From NCBI GenBank assembly GCA_964353225.1, contig CAYGVA010000098.1:1-14397 (forward strand): a DNA stretch of 14,397 nucleotides. The letters are read 5' to 3'. Under the pieces are notes generated by a model. That model was not told the origin of the DNA and ran no database searches. It saw only the letters and a program-made list of their open reading frames with translations. This document shows, piece after piece, positions 6,964-14,356 of the stretch. The stretch's first letter is position 1. Every line of letters begins with the position of its first letter. The stretch comes from PCC-6406 sp964353225 (lineage in GTDB: Bacteria; Cyanobacteriota; Cyanobacteriia; Phormidesmidales; Phormidesmidaceae). The position numbers and the translations under genes are program-made.

Positions 6964-7323
6964 CTAACTCGCAACCCGCCGAGGTACCCCTTCAAGGGCC
7001 TCCGATTCCGTTTCAAAAATCTCAAACACTGAGTCCATCATGGTTACTTCAAACACCAATTTAGCTTCAGGATGGACATTACAAATGCGGAAACTGCCCT
7101 TAACTTTATCTGCATCTCGCATGCCAGCAACCAGGGAGGTTAACCCTGAACTATCAATAAAGTTCACTTGGCTGAGATTGACCACGACATGGGGGCTAAC
7201 CCGAGAAATGCATTCTTGGAGTTTCAAGCGAAACTGCCAGGCTGTGGTGATATCCAAACGCCCCGTGGGAGTCAGGATGATGATTTGTTTGCCATCGTCC
7301 GTTGTGTGCGTTCTTTGATCCAT
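6964..7323 (-). CDS. STAS-domain anti-sigma factor antagonist
   Basis: This 119-residue single-domain protein has the SpoIIAA/RsbV type of STAS fold. The core pattern is visible: a first strand IIILTPTGRLD (about 14-24), the strand VVVNLSQVNFIDSSGL (about 46-61) with the DSSG phosphorylation loop at 57-60, and the helix TSLVAGMRDA. In the family, an anti-sigma kinase phosphorylates the first serine of DSSG and a PP2C phosphatase reverses this, which controls partner switching. No kinase, phosphatase or sigma gene is nearby, so its partner is elsewhere. ATG 7323 is preceded by AGGAAG, a good ribosome binding site. A hairpin terminator follows. The assignment is firm; the pathway is unknown. 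Confidence 0.9.
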   Translation of the reverse strand: MDQRTHTTDDGKQIIILTPTGRLDITTAWQFRLKLQECISRVSPHVVVNLSQVNFIDSSGLTSLVAGMRDADKVKGSFRICNVHPEAKLVFEVTMMDSVFEIFETESEALEGVPRRVAS

Positions 7324-7640
7324 AGCTTCCTATCTTTGGATAACTCCAGCTTAAGTAATGCTTTGGGGTGACGCTGTAATACCAATGCACAAAGCTTACC
7401 CAATCACCACCGTTTTCATCTACATCAGGAACCGTTACGGGGAACGCTATATGCGCAGTGACTCGTGCAAGCGCTTCGCCCGTCCAGAATAACAGCATTG
7501 CCGTTTTCCTAGCTTACCCAGACACGCTACTGGAAGTCCCATGGCTTTAGGCTCAGGCCCAAAGCAACAAGACCAAATCGTTGGGAGGATAAATCAACTC
7601 AGGTGGACGCACTAACTGAGCCCTAAGCCTACCGTACAAA
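7324..7640. other. Intergenic region with inverted repeat after hemF
   Basis: This 317-base stretch lies between the hemF end and the STAS start, both minus-strand. I see no supported gene; an open minus frame from 7498 runs into the STAS gene out of frame and has no family likeness. GGCTTTAGGCTCAG (7543-7556) and CTGAGCCCTAAGCC (7616-7629) are inverted, with 13 of 14 positions able to pair (one as G-U), enclosing about 59 bases. It may shape the hemF transcript end. The STAS promoter should also lie here, but I could not pick one confidently. Confidence 0.4.
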
Positions 7641-8696
7641 TCAAACGGCAGCACGAGGAATTGCGGATTGACCTAACCAGTCTTGGGGTTTCAAAAAGGT
7701 CTCATAGAGTTTGGCTTCAGGGGTTCCAGGCTCCGGCTGGTAGCCATATTCCCAGCGCACCATGGGCGGCAATGACATCAGGATGGACTCGGTGCGGCCA
7801 TTGGTTTGCAAACCAAAAATCGTGCCCCGGTCATAGACCAAGTTGAACTCGACGTATCGGCCCCGGCGGTAAAGCTGAAAGTCACGCTCGCGATCGCCAT
7901 ACTCCTTAGCGCGGTGGCGCTCAACCATGGGTAGGTAGGCGGGCAAAAAGGCTTTTCCGCAAGACTGAACAAAGCCAAAGATCTCCTCCCAGCTTCGGCG
8001 AGGGACCTCACCCACCTGGTGACTATGCTGGGCGGCAATGCCCTCTTGGTTTGGCCCCCGATACAGATCGCCAGGGCGGCCATCTTGATAGTCAAAGAAA
8101 ATTCCCCCGACCCCCCGCGTCTCTTGGCGGTGCTTGAGATAAAAATACTCGTCACACCAATGTTTGAAGGTGGGGTAGTAGTCCTTGTGGTGGCGATCGC
8201 AGGCTTGCTTCAGGGTGCGGTGAAAATGCTGAACGTCTTCCAGGTTGGGATAGTAGGGCGTCAAATCAATCCCCCCACCAAACCACCAAACGGGACCCGC
8301 CTCAAAGTACCGATAGTTGAGGTGCACTGTCGGAATATAAGGGTTTTGAGGGTGAAGCACCATCGAGGTGCCGGTGGCGTAGAACCCATGGCCCGCCGCT
8401 TCCGGGCGCTGCACTAAAATCGATGGGGGGAGCTGGCTGCCCCAGACTTCCGAAAAGTTAACCCCCCCCTGCTCAAACACATTGCCCTGCTTGATGACCC
8501 GAGAGCGGCCGCCGCCCCCTTCAGGGCGTTCCCACTGATCCTGCCGAAACTCAGCAGTGCCATCGGTCGTCTCTAACCCCTGACAGATCTCATCTTGAAT
8601 GCCCTTCATAAAATCACTGACCTGCTCCCGCGAGTCAGTGGGGGGCGGAGAAGATACAGCGATGGGACTGTCGAGCTTAGGTGCAGAAGAGGTCAT
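7641..8696 (-). CDS. hemF: Oxygen-dependent coproporphyrinogen III oxidase
   Basis: HemF catalyses the O2-dependent oxidative decarboxylation of coproporphyrinogen III to protoporphyrinogen IX, a step of haem and chlorophyll synthesis in the cytosol. The 351-residue protein has all the main family blocks: QGNVFEQGGVNFSEVWG (about 70-86), HPQNPYIPTVHLNYRYFE (about 115-132), WWFGGGIDLTPYYP (about 137-150), RGVGGIFFDY (about 194-203) and, near the end, YRRGRYVEFNLVYDRGTIFG (276-295) with TNGRTESILMSLPP. Length is normal. The first 25 residues are a Ser/Pro-rich extension common in cyanobacterial HemF. ATG 8696 has no strong ribosome binding site. It is monocistronic here, with a promoter just upstream. 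Confidence 0.96.
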   Translation of the reverse strand: MTSSAPKLDSPIAVSSPPPTDSREQVSDFMKGIQDEICQGLETTDGTAEFRQDQWERPEGGGGRSRVIKQGNVFEQGGVNFSEVWGSQLPPSILVQRPEAAGHGFYATGTSMVLHPQNPYIPTVHLNYRYFEAGPVWWFGGGIDLTPYYPNLEDVQHFHRTLKQACDRHHKDYYPTFKHWCDEYFYLKHRQETRGVGGIFFDYQDGRPGDLYRGPNQEGIAAQHSHQVGEVPRRSWEEIFGFVQSCGKAFLPAYLPMVERHRAKEYGDRERDFQLYRRGRYVEFNLVYDRGTIFGLQTNGRTESILMSLPPMVRWEYGYQPEPGTPEAKLYETFLKPQDWLGQSAIPRAAV

Positions 8697-8742
8697 AGCA
8701 AGAATGGCAGAGTCGGCCTAAGGTTATGCAGATTCCGGAAAA

Positions 8743-8771
8743 ATAGTATTGACGAGCCTACCGTGAATCAA
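8743..8771 (-). promoter_or_regulatory. Likely hemF promoter
   Basis: On the minus strand, TTGATT (8771-8766, 4 of 6) is followed by exactly 17 bases and TACTAT (8748-8743, 4 of 6 to TATAAT). Transcription would start near 8736, giving a leader of about 40 bases before ATG 8696. The -35 element overlaps the last codons of the small ORF upstream. Confidence 0.4.
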
Positions 8772-8980
8772 GCCCCAGATTGCACCTCCAAAAACATTTC
8801 TCCATATTGAGAAAACTTGACTTTTGCAACAGCCCCCTGGCTATCGAGGAAGGCGTTCAATTGATCGGTGTCATGCTGACTTAACCCTTCCCCAGGAGAT
8901 GGTGTTGTTGCTAAGCGACCCAACCATCTTCCAGCTACCCCAGATAGATTCGTCGTGAATCCCCAATAATTGGAAAACAT
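8768..8980 (-). CDS. Unrecognised 70-aa protein
   Basis: ATG 8980 opens a 70-codon frame (79 codons if a TTG at 9007 is used). The product begins MFSNYWGFTTNLSGVAGRWL and continues with TTPSPGEGLSQHDTDQLNAF, ending in a strand-like VAKVKFSQYGEMFLEV. It looks like a small folded domain: a helix, a Pro/Gly turn, a polar helix and a beta hairpin, with balanced amino acid use. I recognise no family. No clear ribosome binding site precedes either start. It lies between hemF (same strand) and the divergent SRPBCC gene. If it is not real, 8697-9029 is an otherwise empty intergenic region holding only the hemF promoter. Confidence 0.4.
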   Translation of the reverse strand: MFSNYWGFTTNLSGVAGRWLGRLATTPSPGEGLSQHDTDQLNAFLDSQGAVAKVKFSQYGEMFLEVQSGA

Positions 8981-9053
8981 CGGTGGTTTTAGACAACTTG
9001 AGCACAACGACAGTTAACGATTTGGAACGGTGCCATACGGCGTCCCTACAGAT

Positions 9054-9593
9054 ATGATCTCCCCCTGGTTAAAACGGCTTTTAAAAACTGCCCAAAGCTG
9101 CCGGGGGTGGCTCCATCAGTTGGAACCGACGCGCCAGCTTGAGCGCCAGTACCAAACCCTCAGCACGGCCCCCATTGAAACCCTCTGGCAAACCCTCATT
9201 AACTTGGCAGACATGTCCTGGCATCCCCTGATTACCAGCACGAATGTGCCGAGGGGGCTGGTCATTAAGCCCGGATTAATCTATCGGGTCATGCCTCGAT
9301 GGCTACCGATTCCGGTGACTACCTTTGTGGAGCGGGTCCTGCCGGAGGAGCTTTTAAGCATTCGCTTATTTCCGATACCGGGTCTTGAAGAACGGGTGAT
9401 TTACAAGCTGGAGTCCACCATGTGGGGCACCCAGGTATCTTATTCCATCATCCTTAGGGGCTGGTTGTCGCCCTTGGTCTGGTCTTTGATCAAGCCCTAT
9501 GCCGCTCAAGTGGCGGCGGCGATCGCCGCTGCTGCCGAACAGACCACCCAAACAGCACTGCCACCCCAGCGCTCTAGTTATGAGGCGTGGTAG
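9054..9593 (+). CDS. SRPBCC (START-like) fold protein
   Basis: This 179-residue protein (187 if GTG 9030 is used) resembles polyketide-cyclase/SRPBCC-type ligand-binding proteins. It has an opening helix containing PIETLWQTLINLADMSWHPL, then strands that include NVPRGLVIKPGLIYRVMP and VTTFVERVLPEELLSIRLFP, and the motif GLEERVIYKLE. A last long helix (SLIKPYAAQVAAAIAAAAEQ) closes the fold. The ligand is unknown. The conserved part begins well inside the protein, so the start is open: ATG 9054 lacks a ribosome binding site, while GTG 9030 has only a poorly spaced GGA. It is followed after about 110 bases by mrp and is divergent from the small ORF upstream. Confidence 0.7.
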   Translation: MISPWLKRLLKTAQSCRGWLHQLEPTRQLERQYQTLSTAPIETLWQTLINLADMSWHPLITSTNVPRGLVIKPGLIYRVMPRWLPIPVTTFVERVLPEELLSIRLFPIPGLEERVIYKLESTMWGTQVSYSIILRGWLSPLVWSLIKPYAAQVAAAIAAAAEQTTQTALPPQRSSYEAW

Positions 9594-9702
9594 TCAGCAT
9601 TGAGGGAGCCAGATCAACCGCTAAAATTGATCGAGCTGTCGGATTCCCGTTGACCTAAAGAATCTGGCGAACCGTCTTTCACTGCTTGTGATTTAAATCC
9701 CT

Positions 9703-10779
9703 ATGACCCTTACCCTAGATGCCCCGTCAATTTTGGATGTGCTGCGTCCTGTGCAGGATCCAGAACTCCAAAAGAGCCTAGTTGACCTCAATATGATTCG
9801 AAACGTAGAGGTGACGGATGGGGCAGTACGGTTCACCCTCGTCCTGACCACCCCCGCCTGCCCGCTCCGGGAGTTCATCGTTGAGGACTGTGAGAAAGCC
9901 GTGCGACAGTTACCGGGGGTGGCATCGGTAGACGTCACGGTCACCGCCGAGATCCCCCAGCAAAAGCCCTTGCCCGATCGCCAAGGCATCGGCGGCGTCA
10001 AAAATATTCTGGCCGTCTCCAGTGGTAAAGGGGGCGTGGGCAAAAGTACCGTGGCGGTCAACATTGCTGTGGCGCTAGCCCAGTCAGGGGCCAAGGTAGG
10101 GCTCTTGGATGCGGATATTTATGGTCCCAACGCCCCCATCATGTTGGGCTTGGCAGAGGCCTCCGTCACCGTACGCCCAGGGAAAGAAGAAGGCAGCGAG
10201 GTCCTAGAGCCCGCCTTTAACCACGGGGTCAAAATGGTCTCCATGGGCTTCTTGATCGACCGCGACCAGCCGGTGGTCTGGCGGGGTCCTATGCTCAATG
10301 GCGTCATTCGTCAGTTTTTGTACCAAGTGCAGTGGGGAGACCTCGATTATTTGGTCGTGGACTTGCCCCCCGGCACGGGTGATGCGCAACTGACCCTCGC
10401 CCAGGCGGTCCCCATGGCTGGGGCCGTGATTGTCACCACCCCCCAAGCCGTCGCTCTCTCCGATGCCCGCCGGGGGCTCCGCATGTTTCAACAATTGCAA
10501 GTGCCGGTCTTAGGCATTGTGGAAAACATGAGCTACTTTATTCCGCCAGATATGCCCGACAAGCGATACGACATTTTTGGCTCGGGCGGCGGCGAAAAGG
10601 CCGCCGCTGAACTAGAGGTGCCCTTACTCGGCGCAGTGCCCCTAGAGATGGATGTACGCCAGGGGGGCGATCAAGGCATCCCCATCGTGGTCTCTCAACC
10701 TGAGTCCGCTTCGGCCCAAGCCCTGAATGCCATTGCTAAAACCGTGGCGGCCAAGATTTCGGTGGCAGCGTTGACCTGA
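9703..10779 (+). CDS. mrp: Mrp/ApbC-type Fe-S carrier ATPase
   Basis: This 358-residue P-loop ATPase belongs to the Mrp/NBP35/HCF101 group, which carries [4Fe-4S] clusters to target proteins. An N-terminal MIP18/DUF59 domain (about 1-85) contains PACPL with Cys53. It is followed by the deviant Walker A SSGKGGVGKST (106-116), LLDADIYGPNAP (134-145) and the Walker-B-like YLVVDLPPGTGD. The C-terminal region reads VENMSYFIPPDMPD, where E. coli Mrp has a CxxC; only Cys53 and Cys63 occur in the whole protein. Plant HCF101, a relative, serves photosystem I assembly. The stop codon overlaps the rodA start (ATGA), which suggests co-translation. Confidence 0.93.
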   Translation: MTLTLDAPSILDVLRPVQDPELQKSLVDLNMIRNVEVTDGAVRFTLVLTTPACPLREFIVEDCEKAVRQLPGVASVDVTVTAEIPQQKPLPDRQGIGGVKNILAVSSGKGGVGKSTVAVNIAVALAQSGAKVGLLDADIYGPNAPIMLGLAEASVTVRPGKEEGSEVLEPAFNHGVKMVSMGFLIDRDQPVVWRGPMLNGVIRQFLYQVQWGDLDYLVVDLPPGTGDAQLTLAQAVPMAGAVIVTTPQAVALSDARRGLRMFQQLQVPVLGIVENMSYFIPPDMPDKRYDIFGSGGGEKAAAELEVPLLGAVPLEMDVRQGGDQGIPIVVSQPESASAQALNAIAKTVAAKISVAALT

Positions 10780-12044
10780 TGATGCAATCTTTTTATCTCG
10801 GCAACCGTTGGAAACGCTGGTGGCGAGGCTGGCAGCAGGTGGACTGGCTTTTGTTTGCCCTGCCCACCCTGTTAATGGTGTTTGCCAGTGTCCAGATTGC
10901 CAGCACCCAGCTCAGTCACGAGCAGACCGCTTACGGTTGGAATCATCTGGTGCTGGGATTTTTGAGCCTAGGGGTGGCGCTGGGGCTGGCCCGACTTCGC
11001 TATGAGCATCTACTGGAATGGCAGTGGGTGATTTATGGGGTGGTGAATGTTTCCCTACTGGCGGTCATTTTTGTTGGCACCAGCGGTCTCGGTGCCCAGC
11101 GGTGGATTACCCTTTTTGGCTTTAACGTCCAGCCATCGGAATTTGCCAAGGTGGGGCTCATCATTACCTTGGCGGCCATGTTGAGTGCGCCGAATGCCTC
11201 CACCCTTTGGGGGGTGCTGCGGGCTTTAGCCGTTGCCGCTGTGCCTTGGAGCTTAGTGTTTGTGCAGCCCGATTTGGGCACCTCTCTAGTGTTTGGGGCC
11301 ATCACTGTCGGGATGCTCTATTGGGCAAACGTTAATCCTGGCTGGCTGATTTTAATGGTTTCCCCTTTGGTGGCGGCCATTGTCTACCACTTTTCAGTGC
11401 CGGTTTGGCTGATTTGGTCCCTTGGGATGGGGGTGGTTGCTTGGCTGAGTTTGCCCTGGCAACTGGTGGGTACGGTTTTGGCCACCGCTGTTAATTTGGT
11501 TTCTGGCAAGCTCGGTGAGGTGTTTTGGGGTTTTTTAAAGGATTATCAAAAAGACCGGCTGATTCTCTTTTTAGATCCCGATCGCGATCCCCTCGGCGGT
11601 GGTTATCACCTGATTCAATCCCGCATTGCCATTGGCGCAGGCAAGGTTTTGGGGCGGGGGTTGCACCAGGGCACCCAAACCCAACTCAGTTTTATCCCGG
11701 AGCAGCATACCGATTTCATTTTTTCGGCGGTAGGGGAAGAGTGGGGTTTTGTGGGGGCGATCGCAGTGTTATTAACCTTCTGGTTGATTTTTTTCCGATT
11801 GGTGATTGTCGCCCAAAATGCTAAAGACAATTTTGGATCCTTGCTCGCGGTGGGGGTCTTGTCGATGCTGTTTTTCCAGGTGATGGTCAATATCAGCATG
11901 ACCATTGGCCTAGCGCCAGTGACGGGTATTCCCTTGCCTTGGCTGAGCTATGGGCGATCGGCATTACTGTCAAATTTTATAGCCTTGGGAATCGTCGAGT
12001 CGGTCGCCAACTATCGCCATCGGTTGCGGTTTAAAGATCCCTAG
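10779..12044 (+). CDS. rodA: Rod-shape protein RodA (SEDS glycosyltransferase)
   Basis: RodA is a SEDS-family peptidoglycan glycosyltransferase of the elongasome in the inner membrane. The 421-residue polytopic protein shows QPSEFAK (118-124), FVQPDLGTSLVFG (161-173), DPDRDPLGGGYHLIQSRIAI (266-285, with the likely catalytic Asp270 of the RDPLG block), FIPEQHTDFIFSAVGEEWGF (305-324) and GLAPVTGIPLPWLSYGRS (377-394), all SEDS hallmarks. A lengthened hydrophobic loop region (about 200-255) precedes the catalytic block. The start overlaps the mrp stop by one base; a second ATG follows directly at 10782. A G-rich stretch and a hairpin terminator follow. Confidence 0.93.
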   Translation: MMQSFYLGNRWKRWWRGWQQVDWLLFALPTLLMVFASVQIASTQLSHEQTAYGWNHLVLGFLSLGVALGLARLRYEHLLEWQWVIYGVVNVSLLAVIFVGTSGLGAQRWITLFGFNVQPSEFAKVGLIITLAAMLSAPNASTLWGVLRALAVAAVPWSLVFVQPDLGTSLVFGAITVGMLYWANVNPGWLILMVSPLVAAIVYHFSVPVWLIWSLGMGVVAWLSLPWQLVGTVLATAVNLVSGKLGEVFWGFLKDYQKDRLILFLDPDRDPLGGGYHLIQSRIAIGAGKVLGRGLHQGTQTQLSFIPEQHTDFIFSAVGEEWGFVGAIAVLLTFWLIFFRLVIVAQNAKDNFGSLLAVGVLSMLFFQVMVNISMTIGLAPVTGIPLPWLSYGRSALLSNFIALGIVESVANYRHRLRFKDP

Positions 12045-12061
12045 GGGATGGATAGCTGCCT

Positions 12062-12095
12062 GGGTGAAGGGGTGGGAAAGTAAAGGGGTAAAGGG
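12062..12095 (+). other. G-rich tract, possible G-quadruplex
   Basis: Five G-runs of at least three bases occur in 34 bases: GGG, GGGG, GGG, GGGG and GGG, separated by TGAA, T, AAAGTAAA and TAAA. They lie on the RNA-like strand after the rodA stop and just before the terminator hairpin. One loop of 8 bases is slightly long for a standard quadruplex. Confidence 0.3.
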
Positions 12096-12098
12096 TCT

Positions 12099-12126
12099 AA
12101 ACCCAGTGAAACACGGGTTTTGTGTT
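12099..12126 (+). terminator. Likely rodA/mrp terminator
   Basis: AAACCC (12099-12104), one unpaired A and GTG (12106-12108) pair with CAC (12112-12114) and GGGTTT (12115-12120) around an AAA loop. TGTGTT follows, so there is a T-rich tail. It lies 55 bases after rodA and 43 before ndhS, separating two transcription units. Confidence 0.6.
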
Positions 12127-12168
12127 AAAAGAATGAACATTGGACGTGTTTAAGGTCATCACCAGATC

Positions 12169-12360
12169 ATGCTCTTTCCAGGCACAGCGGTTCGGGTTGT
12201 CAACTTAGATGACACCTACTACGGATTTCAAGGGCAAGTACAACGGGTATCAGACGGTAAGGTTGCCGTTTTGTTTGAGGGGGGCAACTGGGACAAGCTG
12301 GTCACCTTCAACGCATCGGAACTTGAAACGATTGACACATCCCGTCGCGGCAAAAAGTAG
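12169..12360 (+). CDS. ndhS: NAD(P)H dehydrogenase (NDH-1) subunit NdhS
   Basis: NdhS is the small SH3-like subunit of the photosynthetic NDH-1 complex that forms part of the ferredoxin-binding site for cyclic electron flow (CRR31 in plants). The 63-residue protein carries the family core: an N-terminal LFPGTAVRVVN, DTYYGFQGQVQRVSDGKVAV (about 15-34) and LFEGGNWDKLVTFNASELE (about 35-53), then a basic tail. Length matches cyanobacterial NdhS. ATG 12169 has no obvious ribosome binding site. The HAS-barrel gene starts 9 bases after its stop. Confidence 0.92.
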   Translation: MLFPGTAVRVVNLDDTYYGFQGQVQRVSDGKVAVLFEGGNWDKLVTFNASELETIDTSRRGKK

Positions 12361-12369
12361 AGGCCGGTC

Positions 12370-13005
12370 ATGACCCTGGGATTACCCTTTGCTCCCCCTG
12401 CCCGCCAGAGCGATCACATTGCCGAGGTGGTCGAGACTGCGACCACCGATTTTTTGGCCCAGTGCCTCGATCCCCAGTCCTTGGACTTTGCCCAAATGCC
12501 CCCCTTTGGCAGTTGGGTGCAGGCGGTGGATGAGACCTCTGGCAACACCATCTATGGCGTGGTGTACTACGCCACCACCAGCCCGGTAGACTCTGTCCAT
12601 CGGGCCACCGCTTTAGGGCTATCGTTGGCTGAGCTACGGGAGCAGCAACCCCAGATCTTTGCCATGCTCAAGACGGAATTTCGGGCAGCGATTGTGGGCT
12701 ATCGCACCGAGGCGGACCACAACTACCAACATTTGCCGCCCCGCCCACCCCAGGTGCATCAGGCCGTTTATCAATGCTCCCCTGAGGCGGTGATTGCCTT
12801 TACCGAGAGCCTGGATTTTGTGCGCACCCTGTTAGATATGGGTGCTGCACCGGTAGACGCATTAGTCGGGGCAGTGGTTCGCTCGGTGTACCAACTGCGC
12901 AACCTGGATCGGGCGTGGCTGGTGCAGGCTGGGCGCACCCTCAATATTTTGCTAAAGGATGATTACGATCGCCTGCGGATAATCCTGTCACAAATTCATC
13001 CCTAA
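12370..13005 (+). CDS. HAS-barrel domain protein
   Basis: This 211-residue protein has a predicted N-terminal HAS-barrel (HerA/ATP-synthase barrel) domain at about 45-110. The strand-rich stretch PPFGSWVQAVDE (about 44-55) leads into NTIYGVVYYATTSPVDSVHR (59-78), then ATALGLSLAELREQQPQI. The C-terminal half is helical, with several charged helices and YQLRNLDRAWLVQAGR. There is no Walker motif, so it is not itself a HerA-type ATPase. Such proteins are conserved and uncharacterised in cyanobacteria. It follows ndhS by 9 bases, with AGAGG as ribosome binding site, and the FAD oxidoreductase follows after 19 bases. The domain call rests on remembered family pattern. Confidence 0.6.
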   Translation: MTLGLPFAPPARQSDHIAEVVETATTDFLAQCLDPQSLDFAQMPPFGSWVQAVDETSGNTIYGVVYYATTSPVDSVHRATALGLSLAELREQQPQIFAMLKTEFRAAIVGYRTEADHNYQHLPPRPPQVHQAVYQCSPEAVIAFTESLDFVRTLLDMGAAPVDALVGAVVRSVYQLRNLDRAWLVQAGRTLNILLKDDYDRLRIILSQIHP

Positions 13006-13024
13006 CCCTACAGCAGCCTGAGCC

Positions 13025-14221
13025 ATGCAAACGTTTGATTGGATTGTGGTGGGCAATGGCCTGACGGGGGCCGCCCTGAGCTACGAGCTGAGTCTTCAAG
13101 GCTTATCCGTACTGTTGTTAGACCGCAGTGATAGCCCTGCCAGCGCCACCCGCTATAGCTATGGGGGCATTCCCTACTGGTCAGGGACCACCGATGTGAC
13201 GCGGCAGCTTTGTGGCGAAGGCCGGACTCGACATCTGGCCTTGGCGGCAGAAACGGGTGTGGATACTGAGTTTCGGGAGTTAGACCTGTTGCTGACGGTG
13301 CCCCCTGGGGCGGATCCGGCCACCGTGGCCCAGACCTATAGCGCGACGGAATACCCGCCCCAACCGATTTCGGTGGATGAGGCGATCGCCCTCGAACCGC
13401 AGCTCAATCCCCAAGCCATGGCCGGAGCCCTGACGGTTCGCCATGGACACGTTAACCCCATGGCCTTAGTGAGGGCCTATAACCAGGGATTGCAAGCCTT
13501 GGGCGGCCATCGCATCATTGCCCCAGTTACGGGCCTAGTCAAAATTGGCGGCAAAGTGACCGGGGTGACCACCCCCGCCCAAGCCTATGCTGCTGGTCAA
13601 GTGGCGATCGCGGCGGGGGGCTTTACCCGTGATCTGGTCAAGACAATTGGTTTGACGGTACCGGTGTACTTTACCCATGCGGAGATATTAGAAACCCCGC
13701 CCCTGGCGCAACAGTTGCGCACCTTAGTGATGCCAGCGATCCTGACCCGGACCAACCTAGAAGCTGAGACCCGCCAAACAACCCTTGATCACCAGTGGGA
13801 GCAGCCTAACCAGGCCCTAGCCCCCCCGATTCTGGACGTGGGCTGTATTCAGTTTCGCAATGGCGTTATCCGCATGGGCCAAATTAGCCGCATCCATACG
13901 GCCCTACCCCCCCCCTTGGATGAAGCGGCCAGCACAGTGCAGTTACGCCAGGGGATTTCTCACCTGGTTCCTGCCCTGGGGGCGGTGCCGGGACAATGGC
14001 GCACCTGCCCCGTGGCATTTAGTCGCGATGGCTTACCCCTCGCTGGCCCCGTCCCAGGAATACCGGGATTGTCCCTCTTTTCAGGCTTTAGTAGTCCCTT
14101 TGCCCTAGTACCGGGCTTGGCAATGCACTTTGCCCAATGGGCTGCGGACAAATCAGATGTGGCAGGCCCATTCTCCCCCCTCATGGCGGCGGTTTCTCCC
14201 GGTCGCTTTGGGCACCCATAA
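13025..14221 (+). CDS. DAO-family FAD-dependent oxidoreductase
   Basis: This 398-residue flavoenzyme has the D-amino-acid-oxidase/glycine-oxidase fold. The dinucleotide-binding motif is DWIVVGNGLTGAALSYEL (GxGxxG at residues 10-15), with the acidic ribose-binding residue in LLLDR at Asp33. A second FAD-contact region near the end reads FSRDGLPLAGPVPGIPGL, followed by FSGFSSPFALVPGLAM. A MALVRAYNQGL helix after GHVNP is typical of the substrate domain. The substrate is unknown; amino acids or other amines are usual for this family. It closes the ndhS/HAS-barrel run on the plus strand; no clear terminator follows. Confidence 0.85.
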   Translation: MQTFDWIVVGNGLTGAALSYELSLQGLSVLLLDRSDSPASATRYSYGGIPYWSGTTDVTRQLCGEGRTRHLALAAETGVDTEFRELDLLLTVPPGADPATVAQTYSATEYPPQPISVDEAIALEPQLNPQAMAGALTVRHGHVNPMALVRAYNQGLQALGGHRIIAPVTGLVKIGGKVTGVTTPAQAYAAGQVAIAAGGFTRDLVKTIGLTVPVYFTHAEILETPPLAQQLRTLVMPAILTRTNLEAETRQTTLDHQWEQPNQALAPPILDVGCIQFRNGVIRMGQISRIHTALPPPLDEAASTVQLRQGISHLVPALGAVPGQWRTCPVAFSRDGLPLAGPVPGIPGLSLFSGFSSPFALVPGLAMHFAQWAADKSDVAGPFSPLMAAVSPGRFGHP

Positions 14222-14356
14222 CCGGAAATGGGAGGATTGCCGATTTAGACATCCAATTTAGAAATATAGTATGGGAAAATTCATCGGGGCTCTGACCTAT
14301 TCCGTTGTCGACGGGTCAACCGGCACCCCTATCCATAATGTGAGGAGTTCACCACC

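Noticed and set aside
6723..7064. 113-codon open frame on the plus strand
   Set aside because: It crosses the terminator and the 3' end of the STAS gene on the other strand, and its composition is not protein-like.
7196..7498. 100-codon open frame on the minus strand
   Set aside because: Its second half runs through the STAS gene in another frame, and the first half shows no family likeness or ribosome binding site.
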